Source: Oscheius dolichura
Lineage: Eukaryota > Nematoda > Chromadorea > Rhabditida > Rhabditidae
DNA length: 64,000 nucleotides
Direction of reading: 5' to 3'
Assembly: GCA_932521035.1 (NCBI GenBank)
Contig: OW051495.1
Location: 4,836,001-4,900,000, forward strand
The translations under genes were made by a program, and so were the position numbers. Positions 51,371-61,838 of this stretch are shown here, piece after piece (position 1 is the stretch's first letter; every line of letters starts with the position of its first letter). Below the pieces are notes generated by a model. That model saw only the letters and a list, made by a program, of their open reading frames with translations. It had not been told where the DNA came from and did no database searches.

Positions 51371-52736
51371 TGTCGGGAATGGGCTGTTTCACGAGGCGCA
51401 GCCACGTAACAATGGGGGGATTCGCACTGGCCTAATCAACTGCGAGGAAGGTAGGGCGCTGGTAGATCTGGCTGTTAGGCCACCCCGGAGGAGGCCCGTC
51501 CTCTACCCAACCTCTGTTCCCTGTTAATTATCTAATTAGAGTACATTCCCATTCAATCCCCTCTGTTCTAGCCGGGTAGTCCAGGTGATCCTATGTATCC
51601 AGGTAATTTTGGCCGAGAGGTCGATCCTCTCTCAATAGTTCAGGGAGGATTCGAGTGGTGTGTCCCATTTCTACTCGCTCTTTGACTTCGGGGGATACTT
51701 ACTCGTCGACAGAAAGAGCTGCCCTCGACCTCCTCTGATTTCTCCTCGACTACTTCGCCCTCTTCGGTCATTATCGACAATACACAGTGTCATACATAAA
51801 AGCTGGATAAGTAGACTCGTCTTCAACCGAACTCACACTGTTCACATCGAATACGAGAGCGGAGGAGATCGATTATATGCTGGCTGATAACAATTTGGTC
51901 GACGAGGCTATGCCGTGCCGTGATCTCGGCCCTTCGCCATTATGGGTGCCCTGGCTGCATTGGAGGGGGGACAGATTACACATGGAGAGACTGTGCCACT
52001 CGAAAATGGGCATAAGCAGGGCAGATGGCTGCCTGATTACAACAAAATGCCCCGTCATCCGGCAGTTATGAGTGGCTGTGTGTGATATGTAGCGACATGT
52101 TCATCTCTCTCTGGGCGGGAACTGAAGAAACCAGTATTATCTCCGGTGACTCTTCGCCATGCGCTCCCTTCTCCGTCTCTTCCGTAACACATTTAGGTAT
52201 TGTCCTTTTATCACTTTTACCTGTTCCCGAGCCACACCTCCAGTAAACTAGGAACTGCCCCTCTTCACGTGTCTCTTTCTCTCGAATGGCCATTTTAATT
52301 GCCCCTAATATGATATAAACGTCTGTCTCATCGAACAATAACTTATAAGGAAACTACATTTTATTAGGAGAACGTCTTACATCCAACAAAAGTGAATTTA
52401 TATGGTCTCGGTCGTTTTCAATTGACGGCCTCTTTTTTGTTGCTGCTTTCCCTTTCGTCCTCTCCAGTTCGAGAGTGAGATGGGTTCCCTTAACACCTTT
52501 TTTTGCCGAGCTTCGACACGTCTGACAGGCCGGCGCAAACCCGTCGATAAAACTGTAAGAATGTGTCTCTGGAATTTCTGCGTCGGAAACTGTGACGTGG
52601 ATCAAAATGACGGATTGACTGAGGGGCGGAGGCAACTGTAAGAGGCGCGGGCGAGAAAAACACCTTTGTCACGGCGTGTACCAGAAATATTGAAAGTTTC
52701 GAGGAACACGACCATTACAGCCAGAAATCGAACATT
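51371..52736. other. GC-moderate spacer, no convincing gene
   Basis: Upstream flank of the SLC35A gene. Several open frames occur on both strands (for example 52338-52066 minus and 52635-52354 minus), but none shows a domain, signal peptide or supportive splice structure. Possible promoter and untranslated sequence. Confidence 0.4.
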
Positions 52737-53420
52737 TTAAAGTGAACAGGAGGGGGACTCGTTTCCTCTTTTATAGAGTGGGACATGAGATTTCAGGAGA
52801 AAGAAGAAGGTGGTATTAGAGGATGACAAGGAGAGACAGCCTCCTGTGATCCTCGTCTCTTCCGGGACAGCCGGCGAGCTGCTCCAGCCGTCCGAGGAGT
52901 CTTCCGTGGTGGGTATCTGATTCCCTCCCCAGTAGTACTCCTTCTCAGGGCACGAGTTCCCAGGAGCACCTTGAGAGCCGATGTTCGGCAGACGAGGCCA
53001 CGACGTCCGAGATCTCGAAGGAGGAGGTGGAAGAAGTCGAACGGAAAAAATTGGTAGGTGGGGCGACCTCGGGGAGCCCCCAGGAGTGTCTCGAAGTGGG
53101 TCGTCCCTCATCCGGCCTCTCTCTCGCTCGCCTTCCTCCGCGCTGTGACACATCCAGAAACAATCCTCGTCGGCGCCTCCTCCTCCCCCAAACCTGATAC
53201 ATTTGGGGTTCGATCCACCTGCCCGAGGGGTCGGGTCTCCTGTTTTGACTATAGCATATCTCCCTGCTATCATTTGTCCTTGCCGTCTGGACCTGTACTC
53301 GTGCACTCTTGAGGCCATCCCGGCGCCGGTTTCTCTCTCGGCGATCACCGCAATTGTCGCATTTCTGTCCGAATTCGATTTGTCCAGCCGAGTTTTGAAA
53401 GCGAATTCGGTCCAGGTCAC
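52737..53420 (-). CDS. Doubtful ORF / possible gene fragment
   Basis: A 227-codon open frame with Ser/Pro/Arg-rich, low-complexity content. It includes GSNPKCIRFGGGGGADEDCF and TRITGGCLSLSSSNTTFFF. A second open frame overlaps it on the same strand (53484-52945) and ends RCSWELVP. Short GT-AG pairs could join parts of the two frames into a small basic or secreted protein, but no join is clearly better than another. GC-rich sequence makes chance open frames common here. Listed so that the stretch is not left blank; may be non-coding. Confidence 0.2.
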   Translation of the reverse strand: MTWTEFAFKTRLDKSNSDRNATIAVIAERETGAGMASRVHEYRSRRQGQMIAGRYAIVKTGDPTPRAGGSNPKCIRFGGGGGADEDCFWMCHSAEEGERERGRMRDDPLRDTPGGSPRSPHLPIFSVRLLPPPPSRSRTSWPRLPNIGSQGAPGNSCPEKEYYWGGNQIPTTEDSSDGWSSSPAVPEETRITGGCLSLSSSNTTFFFLLKSHVPLYKRGNESPSCSL

Positions 53421-53937
53421 TCTCGCCTACCCTACCTCTTTTTCCTTTCTCGCGTCCCTTTGTCTGCCCCTTTGCCCTCCTCATCCCTGTCCTTCCCCGG
53501 GGTTGATTTAAAGTGGGCCACGAGTCTTACCGCACAAGGAGAGAAAACATAACAATTAGTCTAGAGTAGGCGACAAATATAGGTGTTTGGCCAATTCCAC
53601 TCGTCCCTGAGAATTGCATCTGTCACATGGTCTCTGATAGCGATCGATACCCAACTGCTTTTGGTCATAGCTGGTATCCCCCGAGTAGGCCAGCCCTCGG
53701 GGGGTAACTAGTAGGAGAGGAGTAGGGTGAAAGGAGAGGATGAGGCAGCGGGGCCACTACTCGACCCACTCCTCTCTAGTTGCCAATTGGAAACGGGTTG
53801 TCCAGTTGTTTGTGGCTTGTGGTCGGGTTCCACCCCCAGCATACAATGTCCCTTCACCACCTCTGCCGTCCTCCATGGCCTCAATTCAAGGTTTATCCTT
53901 CCTCATTTACTTCCGGGAATGAGGAATTGCCCTTCAG

Positions 53938-55322
53938 ATGGAGTGTCTGGACCTTGGTCGCCTGGCTGCCCTGCGAATCGCCGAGTTTCCTGAAGCCGTC
54001 AGTGCCACAGTACGCGACGAGAACGGTGAGTCACGGCGTCTATTCACCAGGATGAGTCTGTTCCAGGCAAGGAGCTGGCCAAGCAGAGCATCGTCAAGTA
54101 CACGGGCACCCAGGCCTACGTGGTGATCTCGAAACTGGACCCCTCCGTCCAGGGCAAGGCCATCAAGGTGTCCGAGGAGGAGGGCCGCCTCAAGCTGAAG
54201 CTCGTCTCCATCGAGGTGGGTCGCCGTCTTTTTGTACGACGGGGCGGCCAGTGCCCAGTCAGCCGCAATCTATCAATTTCTCCGCGCTTTCTCTCTCCCG
54301 GATCCAATCACGAAATATCAAAAAGGACGGTTGATATACAGTTCGTACACGGCCGCATAGTTATCCGGGACAGCTGGTAATTGTGGCCGACTGCCGCCAG
54401 CTGACGGTGAACAGAACTGGGCCAGCCGGCGAATATTAGCCGATTTCCGCGTTTCATAGCCTCAATTCCAGTTGAAAAGCGACTGAGGAAAACAGTTTCC
54501 GCGGGGAGAAAGGCCTTTCATGGCCCATTACTTTCCCTCCCGGCCACCCGGTATTTTTCAGAACGAGCGCGAGAACCGTCGCCTACTTCCCCTGGCTGTC
54601 CAATTCCACACGGTCCCTCTCGAGCGACCAGCCGAGGCCCATCTGACCGACCGTCTGGCCGAGGACATCCTTGGCCGCTTCAACCTCGAGCTCAAGAAGA
54701 ATGTCACCATCGACTCCTTCGCTGTGAGACACTAAATTGTCCGCGTAACCGGTAGATTTTAGTTGAATGACGCCTGGAGGGATGAGGCCGGCTTTATCGT
54801 GTCCGACCGCAATCGCTTCGAACTGGTCACCTTCGACGCCGGCCAGCTGCTGAAGACTCTCAACGCCCAGGAGGGACTCAAGATGGAGCAATACACCAGC
54901 GCGGACTTCGACGCTCTCAGCGACTTCGACCACGGTGTCTGCGGGTTCAGCCGTGACGCGGCTCTGGACTTCCTCACAGCCAATGCTTCCGTCCTCCTGG
55001 CTAAGGGAAATGGTGGAAATGTGGACGGGGTCCTTGCTTCCAAGGGAGACAGGGTAGGTCCTCTCTTTGTTTCGTATTACTCCTCTTCTCCGTCCAGGTT
55101 GTCACTCTATATGCCGAGACCATGGAGATCGCCCACGCCTTGTTGAAGCAGCACATCGAGAAGAACAAGCTCATCCAGGTGGTGTTGTTCTCGCGTGCCG
55201 ATGTCTGGGAGTGTGCCCCCTCGAGCCGTCGTCCCGTCTACCGGCGGCATACCCGCACCGTGCCGTCGAGCATCAAATGGAACAAAGTCTATGCTCTGAA
55301 CATGGGGGCCCACATAGTCTAG
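53938..55322 (+). CDS. DUF1248/YitH-like acetyltransferase-domain protein
   Basis: Start MECLDLGRLAALRIAEFPEA. Exons then encode KELAKQSIVKYTGTQAYVVI and SKLDPSVQGKAIKVSEEEG. After an intron with in-frame stops (about 54213-54562), they give NERENRRLLPLAVQFHTVPL and ILGRFNLELKKNVTIDSF. The C-terminal half has YTSADFDALSDFDHGVCGFS, RDAALDFLTANASVLLAKGN and VVTLYAETMEIAHALLKQHI. The 'FDxxVxGxxR' and 'LYAxxxxxAxxLLxxhI' patterns are those of the YitH/HolE (DUF1248) GNAT-like domain, known from nematodes. Acetyl-CoA binding is inferred, not visible. Ends KVYALNMGAHIV, stop 55320-55322, with AATAAA at 55411. Convergent with the Ig gene at 55425. Confidence 0.7.
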
Positions 55323-55424
55323 CCCGTTGGGTCTGCTGTCCCCGCTGGTGCTGTGTCTTTCCGATCGACACATCGACTAATAACCCCCTTTTAACTGGCT
55401 GTCCTTTCTAATAAAAAGTTTATT

Positions 55425-56591
55425 TCAACAGATCCTGACGGTACTCGGGGGCTCCTGGGGAGGAGTGAGGATGGACATCACGGTGTCGCGGTTGCCGCGG
55501 GCCGGCTTGCCGTCCTCCTCGACCCTCGTGTAGACACTCTTCTCGACCTCCTTCTTCCTCTTCTCAAATTCCTCGCCGTGTACTATCTTGGCTATGTTCT
55601 CCCTCGCCGCCGTCCGAGTTTCCATTATTTGTTTCTCCAGGAATTCAGCCATTTTATCCTCTTTTTCCATGACCTTCGCCGTTTTTGACAGCGAGTCCCG
55701 AGCCATGAAAAGAACGAGGCCGGAGAGGATGAAATAGATGGCCATAACCATGAGGTAGTTGACGAGGCCCCTGTCCAGCGCCTCCTTCTGGCTGACCACT
55801 TCAATGATACCAGAAGCGCGGTGGACCCCGTTGACGGCGCACTCGAAATATCCCTGGTCGTCCTCCTGCACCGGCCAGATGACTGAATTCGTTTTCTTTT
55901 ATCTCCTCCTTCCTCTTACTGAGTTCTTGTTTTTCGCCGTAGATTACCCGCAGATCGAGGAGACCCACTTCCACGAGATTCGAGTTCACGTACCAGGAGA
56001 CCGTCTCCGTCTCGTTGTATTTCCCGTGGTTCCCTACATCACAGCTGACCACCAGGAAGGCCCCCCTCTGGACCGTGTACTCCTTGCTGTCGTCCTTTAA
56101 ATCTACCTCCAACCGTGACTGACCCCCTGAAATAGCAGAGAATGGGAGTACGGTATAAGGATACCGGCAGAGAAGAAAGAGATGAACTTCTGTTTCTTCT
56201 GGACTATCCGCGTCTTGATCGACGGCTTTCGTCTTCTCCAGAAGGCTCTCTTCCTCGTTTTTGTGGTTTTGGTAGGGGGCGGACTCCTAAAGATTGTCTC
56301 TGTCCTTATGAGAGATGTCTTACGTGGTATAGGGAAGAGGGCACCTGCCCTGTGCCCATCGAATCTGTTGTTCCTCCGGCGGCAGGAACCTGCACTCCGC
56401 GTCGTACTGTAGCCATTCTCGGAACTTCTCCAATTTGTCCGCTGTCCTCGTTGTTTTCTGAAAACAATCGCTACGTTTCCTTTGAAAATACAACAACTTC
56501 CCTTCTGATTGTCTGAGGAGGCGGCCGGAAGGAAGGCAAAAAGAAGGAGAGACAACCGCATAACAAGGGAGACCGGCCGATAATGAGCCAC
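55425..56591 (-). CDS. Single-pass immunoglobulin-domain membrane protein
   Basis: The start at 56591 gives MAHYRPVSLVMRLSLLLFAF, a signal peptide (an internal MRLSLLLFAFLPAASS is the likelier functional core). After an Arg-rich stretch an intron (about 56331-56129, GTAAG...TTTCAG) joins in frame to the Ig-like domain. Its first cysteine is in AFLVVSCDVGNHG, the tryptophan in ETVSWYVNSN, and the second cysteine in DDQGYFECAVNG (DxGxYxC variant). TM helix: VNYLMVMAIYFILSGLVLFM. A cytoplasmic coiled tail follows, with KVMEKEDKMAEFLEKQIMET and EEFEKRKKEVEKSV. The protein ends PPSTVRIC, with the stop TGA at 55425-55427 overlapping an AATAAA signal. A one-Ig adhesion or regulatory subunit is likely; no orthologue is claimed. 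Confidence 0.75.
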
Positions 56592-58231
56592 TGTCTACCA
56601 TCTCCCTTTCCAAATGGGGGCTCTGTCTCTGTTAGAGCATCGCTTACCTTCTTTGGTCTTTGGAGGGTTCTTTATCGGTGTTTCCTTCTGTTATTTTAAA
56701 CTGTCTTTTGTCACGCTCTAGTCCAGCATCTTCTCCCAAAAACAATTAATGGATATTACAGTCGGTTAATCCGCCGACAGGTTAAATGTGGATCGAAGGC
56801 GACCAAGAGGGCGCGGACTGTATTCGCCATGGATTCTCGAACAGTTCCCGGTCGGGGGCCGTATTGTATTGCTGTTGAACTTTTGCTCGAGAGGAGGGCT
56901 GTCCTAGACACCGAAACCGACAATTAACACCCAGAATTATGACGAGCCGGCTACGGCAGCGCTGAGGAGGAGGAGCCTTGCCTTTGATGACTCGACCCAA
57001 CGACTCGGTTATGGCGGGAATAATCACGGGAGTTTGACAACTGACGACAGCTATAATTCCGAGAGGAAGCACCCAATCCTCCGGGCTGTAATAGCGCAAA
57101 ACAGCACCGCCACACGTGCTCTCTCCGGCTCGTTTCCGCTGTCCCGAAATGGCAGGTCCTTCCTCGGGGGGACCCCACTCGAAGCACCTCTCCCCTCGTC
57201 AGACACACTCCCAATCTTCCAAAGGAGCTGGATTTGCATCCAAATGAGCTTCCTCATCCAGTCGGCCGACATTCGTCGGCTCCTTTATAAATTACCTCCT
57301 GCCTCCCGGCCGGTCAGCTGTTCTTTTGCCTCCTCCTCTCAGATTTGACCCGTCTTCCGCCCGAATAACAATGTCTTCCGTGGCTTCTCTAATCCGCCTC
57401 CACCACCGCCATGAGCACTTCTTCTCCTTGACGCCGGTCTAATTGCTTCGCGGCAGTTTTCGTTGGCCCTCCCGGCTGCTTTGTTTGTCAGTTCATTTAG
57501 GCGGCCCCTCCTCATCCACCTTCCCCCGATTGCCTCTATCGTCGGCTGACAAGCCATCGTTCAAAAATCCCTGTCGCCAGGCTAAAAATAACAGGAGGAG
57601 GGAACAAGTGACTCCTGGTGACAGAGAGTCCCCCACCCCAGTCCCGGAGGTATGGCTGTACCCGGCCGGGCTGACACTTTATTGACCTCCAACTTTCTAG
57701 ATGACAGCTTTCTGTTTTGAATGGTTCCTCCTCCCTCGCCGTCCTTTTTCCTTACGTGCGACTCCCGCGTTTTACACCTGACAACAAGATCTTCTCGGGT
57801 TTCACCGGCGTCACAAGGAGGATCGAGCCGAACTGTCGCCTCCTTCTGGTAGCAGAGCAAACAGCCGTCGGCTGCCGGCGGCCTCTTGAAATTTTGATCA
57901 GCCGGCTCCATTGTTTTCCTACATAAATTAGTGTCCGTGGAAATGTTTGTAAGTGGCGCCAAATTGGTCCCGAGTGGCCCGGGAGGAGTCTTCGTTCCAG
58001 TGAACCTTGCGGTAGCCGGCAGCCCCCAGCCAGCTGTCAGCCATGTGCCTCGCCTTCCCTCCCCTTGCCTCCTCTCTCTCCCCCTTCCTTGTTTTCTCAA
58101 TCCCGTTACTTACATATCTTCACGTCCTCTTTCAGCCCCACTCCATGCAATCGCCACAGTTGATACATACAGTCAAACCCATATACCAGGTCTGCCCCCT
58201 CCTCCTCCCGTAGACAACGCCTTTTCAGGAG
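56592..58231. other. GC-rich spacer with no convincing gene
   Basis: 1.6 kb between the divergent Ig/TM and unrecognised plus-strand genes. It holds polypyrimidine and polypurine runs. The longest open frame (58100-57582, minus, 172 codons) is Arg/Gly/Pro-rich and lacks motifs. Upstream non-coding exons of the plus-strand gene probably fall near its right end (a tttcag lies at 58222-58227). Confidence 0.4.
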
Positions 58232-59682
58232 ATGCAGCTAAAGAAGGGGTTCCTCGGGCAGAAGCTGAGGAAGGCCCGTGTTTACATGATCAACTCTTTC
58301 GTTAGCCAGTACCGGAGGACCCTCCAGAAATTGAAAAAGTCCATCTGGGCCGAGTCGACACAAATGGACACAGAGAGGAGGAAGAGCTCCGCCAAACTGC
58401 AACCACTGCCCGGTAAGGTGGAGATTTCCACTGGGGATTAGGGATGAGTCGGTTTCTGAACGGACGCGCTGTGTGATTGCGAAATAATGACCCTCAGGGT
58501 GATGGATTTCACCTCTCATTGACGTCATGAACCCGGTGGTACCGGAACCTCCGGGTGAACTCCGGGAGTGGTCAGGGGCCTCGCCAACGAGATATTTCAT
58601 TATGTACCGCGTTCAGATCGTCCCATCCGAAGGGTGGCTTCTCGGCTGAAGAGAAGGCCGACGGACGAGTTGCGTCGTCTACGGAAGAAGGGCGACGACT
58701 GGACGGCCAATGATCTATTCCGATTCCAATACAGCGACCCGGAAAGCGGCACCCCGGAGGAACGGAAGGTATGGATGAAAGAAAAAGGATGGCCAGCCAG
58801 GGAGAAACTGTTTCAGACCCTGTGTTATGAATGGCTCGATCGCCTTCACCTCATCAGCAAGAAGTACTGCTACCTCGCTTGGTGAGGAGATAACACATAT
58901 CTCTAGAATAAACTGGCTACAGGTACGAGGCGGCCATCTACGCCTGCTACTACCGTCTCGCCCCGATATTGACGGACCCGTTCGAGAAGAGGAGTCTCTG
59001 GCACGACGCGAGGAAGGAGTACGCGGAGATATTCATAATGGGGAGACGCATCTGGAGGAGGCCGATACACCACAGCCGGCTGAGGGTATTCTACGATCTG
59101 GCGATGCTCTGTGTCCGGTTCGGGAAGGCCGACCCCACCGACAAGACCTGTACCATGTTCCGGGAACTGCTCGACGACAGCACGAATTTCGACTTCAGTG
59201 TGCTCACGGAGGTCGAGTTCGCCAAGAGCATCGACAAGGTAAAACTAGAGAGGAGCACACCAGTCAAGTCCCCGTTCCAGATCACCCGTCTAGAGAACTT
59301 TGTCATCGACCAGTTCTATCCGCGACGCCGTTCCAGCGGCTCCCTCCGCTCGAGTTTCCGCAGTCGCCGCTCCTTCTGTGACCGTTCACCCTCTCGTCGC
59401 TCGGAAATTATCGAAGATGCTGCAGAAGCCACTGCCACCACCTCGACGACGGTCTCGGCCACGGTGGTACTTCCTCCCTCCGTGGAAGACGTCGCCCAAG
59501 AACTGACTTCTGTTAAGCTGGAAGACGAGGAACCACAACCTCCGAAGCCATCGGACGATAGCTCCCAAAATAACAAAAAGTTGATCGTCCCGTCCATTGT
59601 CGTCAACGGTCCCTCCCGATCCTCCAGTTTCCGTAGGCCGGTCTCTCCTCACTCCGTCCGGTTTACTGAACATTCTCAATGA
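58232..59682 (+). CDS. Unrecognised basic protein with Ser-rich tail
   Basis: I do not recognise this gene. First exon, after a tttcag, reads MQLKKGFLGQKLRKARVYMI and ends before GTAAGG (about 58413). The next coding block (about 58575-58780) reads ANEIFHYVPRSDRPIRRVAS and RPTDELRRLRKKGDDWTAND. After it come REKLFQTLCYEWLDRLHLIS with KKYCYLAW, and after a 41-nt intron YEAAIYACYYRLAPILTDPF, EYAEIFIMGRRIWRRPIHHS and FYDLAMLCVRFGKADPTDKT. A Ser/Arg-rich tail ends VRFTEHSQ (stop 59680-59682). The join between exons 1 and 2 is not in phase by any obvious acceptor, so an exon may be missing. The core looks like a helical, aromatic-rich globular domain. Confidence 0.6.
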
Positions 59683-59940
59683 TTCAACGACGCGTATCCC
59701 CTCCATGTCTGTGATTACTGTGCCTTCTTTCGCCGAAACATTTTATTTACCAGAAATTACTGCGTTTTAGCGGTGTAATGAAGTATTTTTCTCGAGTTTT
59801 TCAGGTACTTTCCATTATAAGAGTTATGAGTCAGAAGATAGAAGAGGAGGAAAAGACAACTGTCCTTGGGTGCCACCAAACTGATATTTGGCAATTTTAC
59901 TGATGAGAGTCATTGTGAAACGTCAAAGTTTAGAGGAGAG

Positions 59941-59950
59941 AGTATAAAAG
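59941..59950 (+). promoter_or_regulatory. Candidate TATA box for CYSTM-like gene
   Basis: The sequence agtataaaag lies about 120 bp upstream of the CYSTM-like start codon in an otherwise GC-rich block and matches the metazoan TATA consensus. Inferred from sequence only; transcription start not known. Confidence 0.4.
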
Positions 59951-60068
59951 GCGGCGGCCGGCGAGTGTCGATGACTCAGCCCATTCGAACCTGCCCGCCG
60001 TTTCGCGCGACTCGGCCACAGCAGACGCAGTAGTTGTGTAAATATAAAGAGTTCCCAGCCAACGACAC

Positions 60069-60457
60069 ATGTCCCAGCCTCCTCCTCCCTACCAACAACA
60101 GCCTTATCCGTCGGTACCCGGCCCTTTCCCGCCCTTTTTTCAATAAATGACTATTCAGGCTGCCTATCACCCCCAGGGCCATAATCCCTATCCCTCGCAG
60201 CAGCAGCAATACGCTCCCTACCCAGCAGGATATCATAATCCAAATCAACCACAAGTCGTGTGAGTATTAACCGATCCTCCTTTCCAATATGGTAATGTTT
60301 CAGGTACGTGGAGAGGCGAGAACAGCGGAGAGGAAACAACGACTGGTGGCTGACGTCCCTCCTGGCGCTGTGCTGCGGATGTTTCTTGGGAGAAGTCTGT
60401 TGCGATCAGCCCTGTTTGTGCTGTGTGCTCCCCTGCCCTTGCCCTCGTATCCGATAA
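60069..60457 (+). CDS. CYSTM-type cysteine-rich tail-anchored membrane protein
   Basis: Start MSQPPPPYQQQPYPS. A 41-nt intron leads to AAYHPQGHNPYPSQQQQYAP and YPAGYHNPNQPQV. A second intron restores VYVERREQRRGNNDWWLTSL with LALCCGCFLGEVCC, ending CVLPCPCPRIR; stop TAA 60455-60457. The Pro/Tyr/Gln-rich cytoplasmic N-terminus plus a C-terminal cysteine-rich hydrophobic module (DWWLTSLLALCCGC) is the CYSTM/CYSTM1 pattern, found across eukaryotes and linked to stress tolerance. Length about 85 residues is typical. AATAAA lies immediately after the stop (60456-60461). A TATA-like motif 'agtataaaag' at 59941-59950, 119 bp upstream, fits a promoter. Confidence 0.8.
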
Positions 60458-60592
60458 ATATATAAAACGTTTTCTCTCTCTCTGTTAAAATACCAGCCGC
60501 CATGCCATGTACCCCCCTGCCGACCCGACGCGGCCTTTCCGTATCGACCGCCACCCTCCGCGTCTCGCCAGTCGGCACACTCTGCCCGCAAC

Positions 60593-61838
60593 ATGGCGGA
60601 AAGCCTGGAAGAGATTGCCACCATCGACATCAAAGAGGAACTCGTCGAGTCGGAGGCCATCCACCAGGTATTTTATATTCTTTTCCGGGAAGGGTAAAGA
60701 GTATTATTTCTCTTTTCTACGGGGATGTTTTGGGGGAGACGAAATGGAAAGCGAGAGAATGTTTAAATCGATTAAATTTCAAATTGGGGCAAGGGAAAAA
60801 GGGGGGGGGGGATGACAGAGGGATAAACACCGGTGAGAGGGACAGGGATATTAGGGACAGTGAGTAGAGTCAATTCAGCTGAACAGTCTGTTGAACCCCG
60901 TCCGACCGGCAGAGGAACCCGCCTTCAACGTCCGTCTGATCCAGGTGCGTTTATATCCTGGGAAAGTGTCTCTATGTCTGTATCGCCTCTCGTTTGTCCA
61001 AATTCCAACGTACTGGATTAATTTTTAATCCCAACGACGGCAAAAGACCTCCTATTAATTTAACAATCTAACTCAGGAGGTGCGAGCCCGGCCCTATCTA
61101 TATGACCATTCCAACGAAGGATACAATGTCACTCCTTGGCGCACGGCTGCCTGGATCGAAATCGCAGAGGCATTAGGCTCTGTCCGTGAGTTCGGGTCTC
61201 CCTTCCCTTCCATAAAATATTTAGCCGAGAGTGTGAAAACCCGTTGGAAGACGTTGCGGGACAGATTCAAGAAGGAAGAGAAAAAGGAACTGACCACAGG
61301 GAAGCCCAGCAGCTGGGCATACCAGAAGCTGTTGAAATTTGTACAGAAATCATCACCCAAAGGGTATGTCGTGGTGTAGGACATATCTTCTGTTTAGACA
61401 ACAAAGAAGGAGTTCCGTTCCGGGTGCTACACCTTGTATCTCAGAAGACGAAGAGGAGGACCCGAGCCCGATGGAGCAGGCCATCTCCTTCATCGAGCAG
61501 GAGATCGTCCGGAACAATAACCTCAACGAGGCCACCACCTCTACCTCCAGTTCGGGTCAGTCCATCCCCCGGGAAAGAGTAACTAGAGAATTTCAGAGAC
61601 GGCCAAGGAAGATGTCGACATCCCCCCACCGGCCGCCAAGAGAATTCGGGTCAGTCTGACCGAGTCGTTGCCGAGGCCGTCTCCCCGAGCTGGCTGGAGT
61701 TGTGAAGACGAGGAAGACGACATGTTCGCGCGGATGATAACTGCCCGGCTGAGCAAGCTGCCCCAGAAGAGGAGAGACCTCGCGAAGATCCGAATGTTGT
61801 CGGCCCTCTACGACGTCGGCGAGGAGAAGGAGCTGTGA
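60593..61838 (+). CDS. MADF-BESS domain transcription factor (Adf-1-like)
   Basis: Start [20 protein letters not shown] at 60593. Short exons lead to the MADF domain at about 60880-61370. [20 protein letters not shown] shows the 'LI..V..+P.LYd' core, followed by [33 protein letters not shown] and [11 protein letters not shown]. The DNA-binding domain is Myb/SANT-related. A Ser/Glu-rich linker follows ([20 protein letters not shown]). The BESS motif closes the protein: [20 protein letters not shown] and [11 protein letters not shown] (about 61720-61815), which mediates protein-protein contacts. Ends GEEKEL, stop 61836-61838. All expected parts are present. The group is abundant in arthropods and present in other invertebrates. 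It lies 136 bp downstream of the CYSTM-like gene, same strand. Confidence 0.88.

Noticed and set aside
53200-53230. GGGTTCGATCCACC resembling a tRNA B-box.
   Set aside because: No A-box at the right distance and no cloverleaf pairing.
56440-56480. A 17-nt intron (GTAGCGATTGTTTTCAG) in the Ig gene.
   Set aside because: Reading straight through in the signal-peptide frame joins in phase to the Ig domain via the longer GTAAG intron, so the ultra-short intron is not needed.
57582-58100. 172-codon minus-strand ORF.
   Set aside because: GC-rich low-complexity composition, no domain, no splice support.
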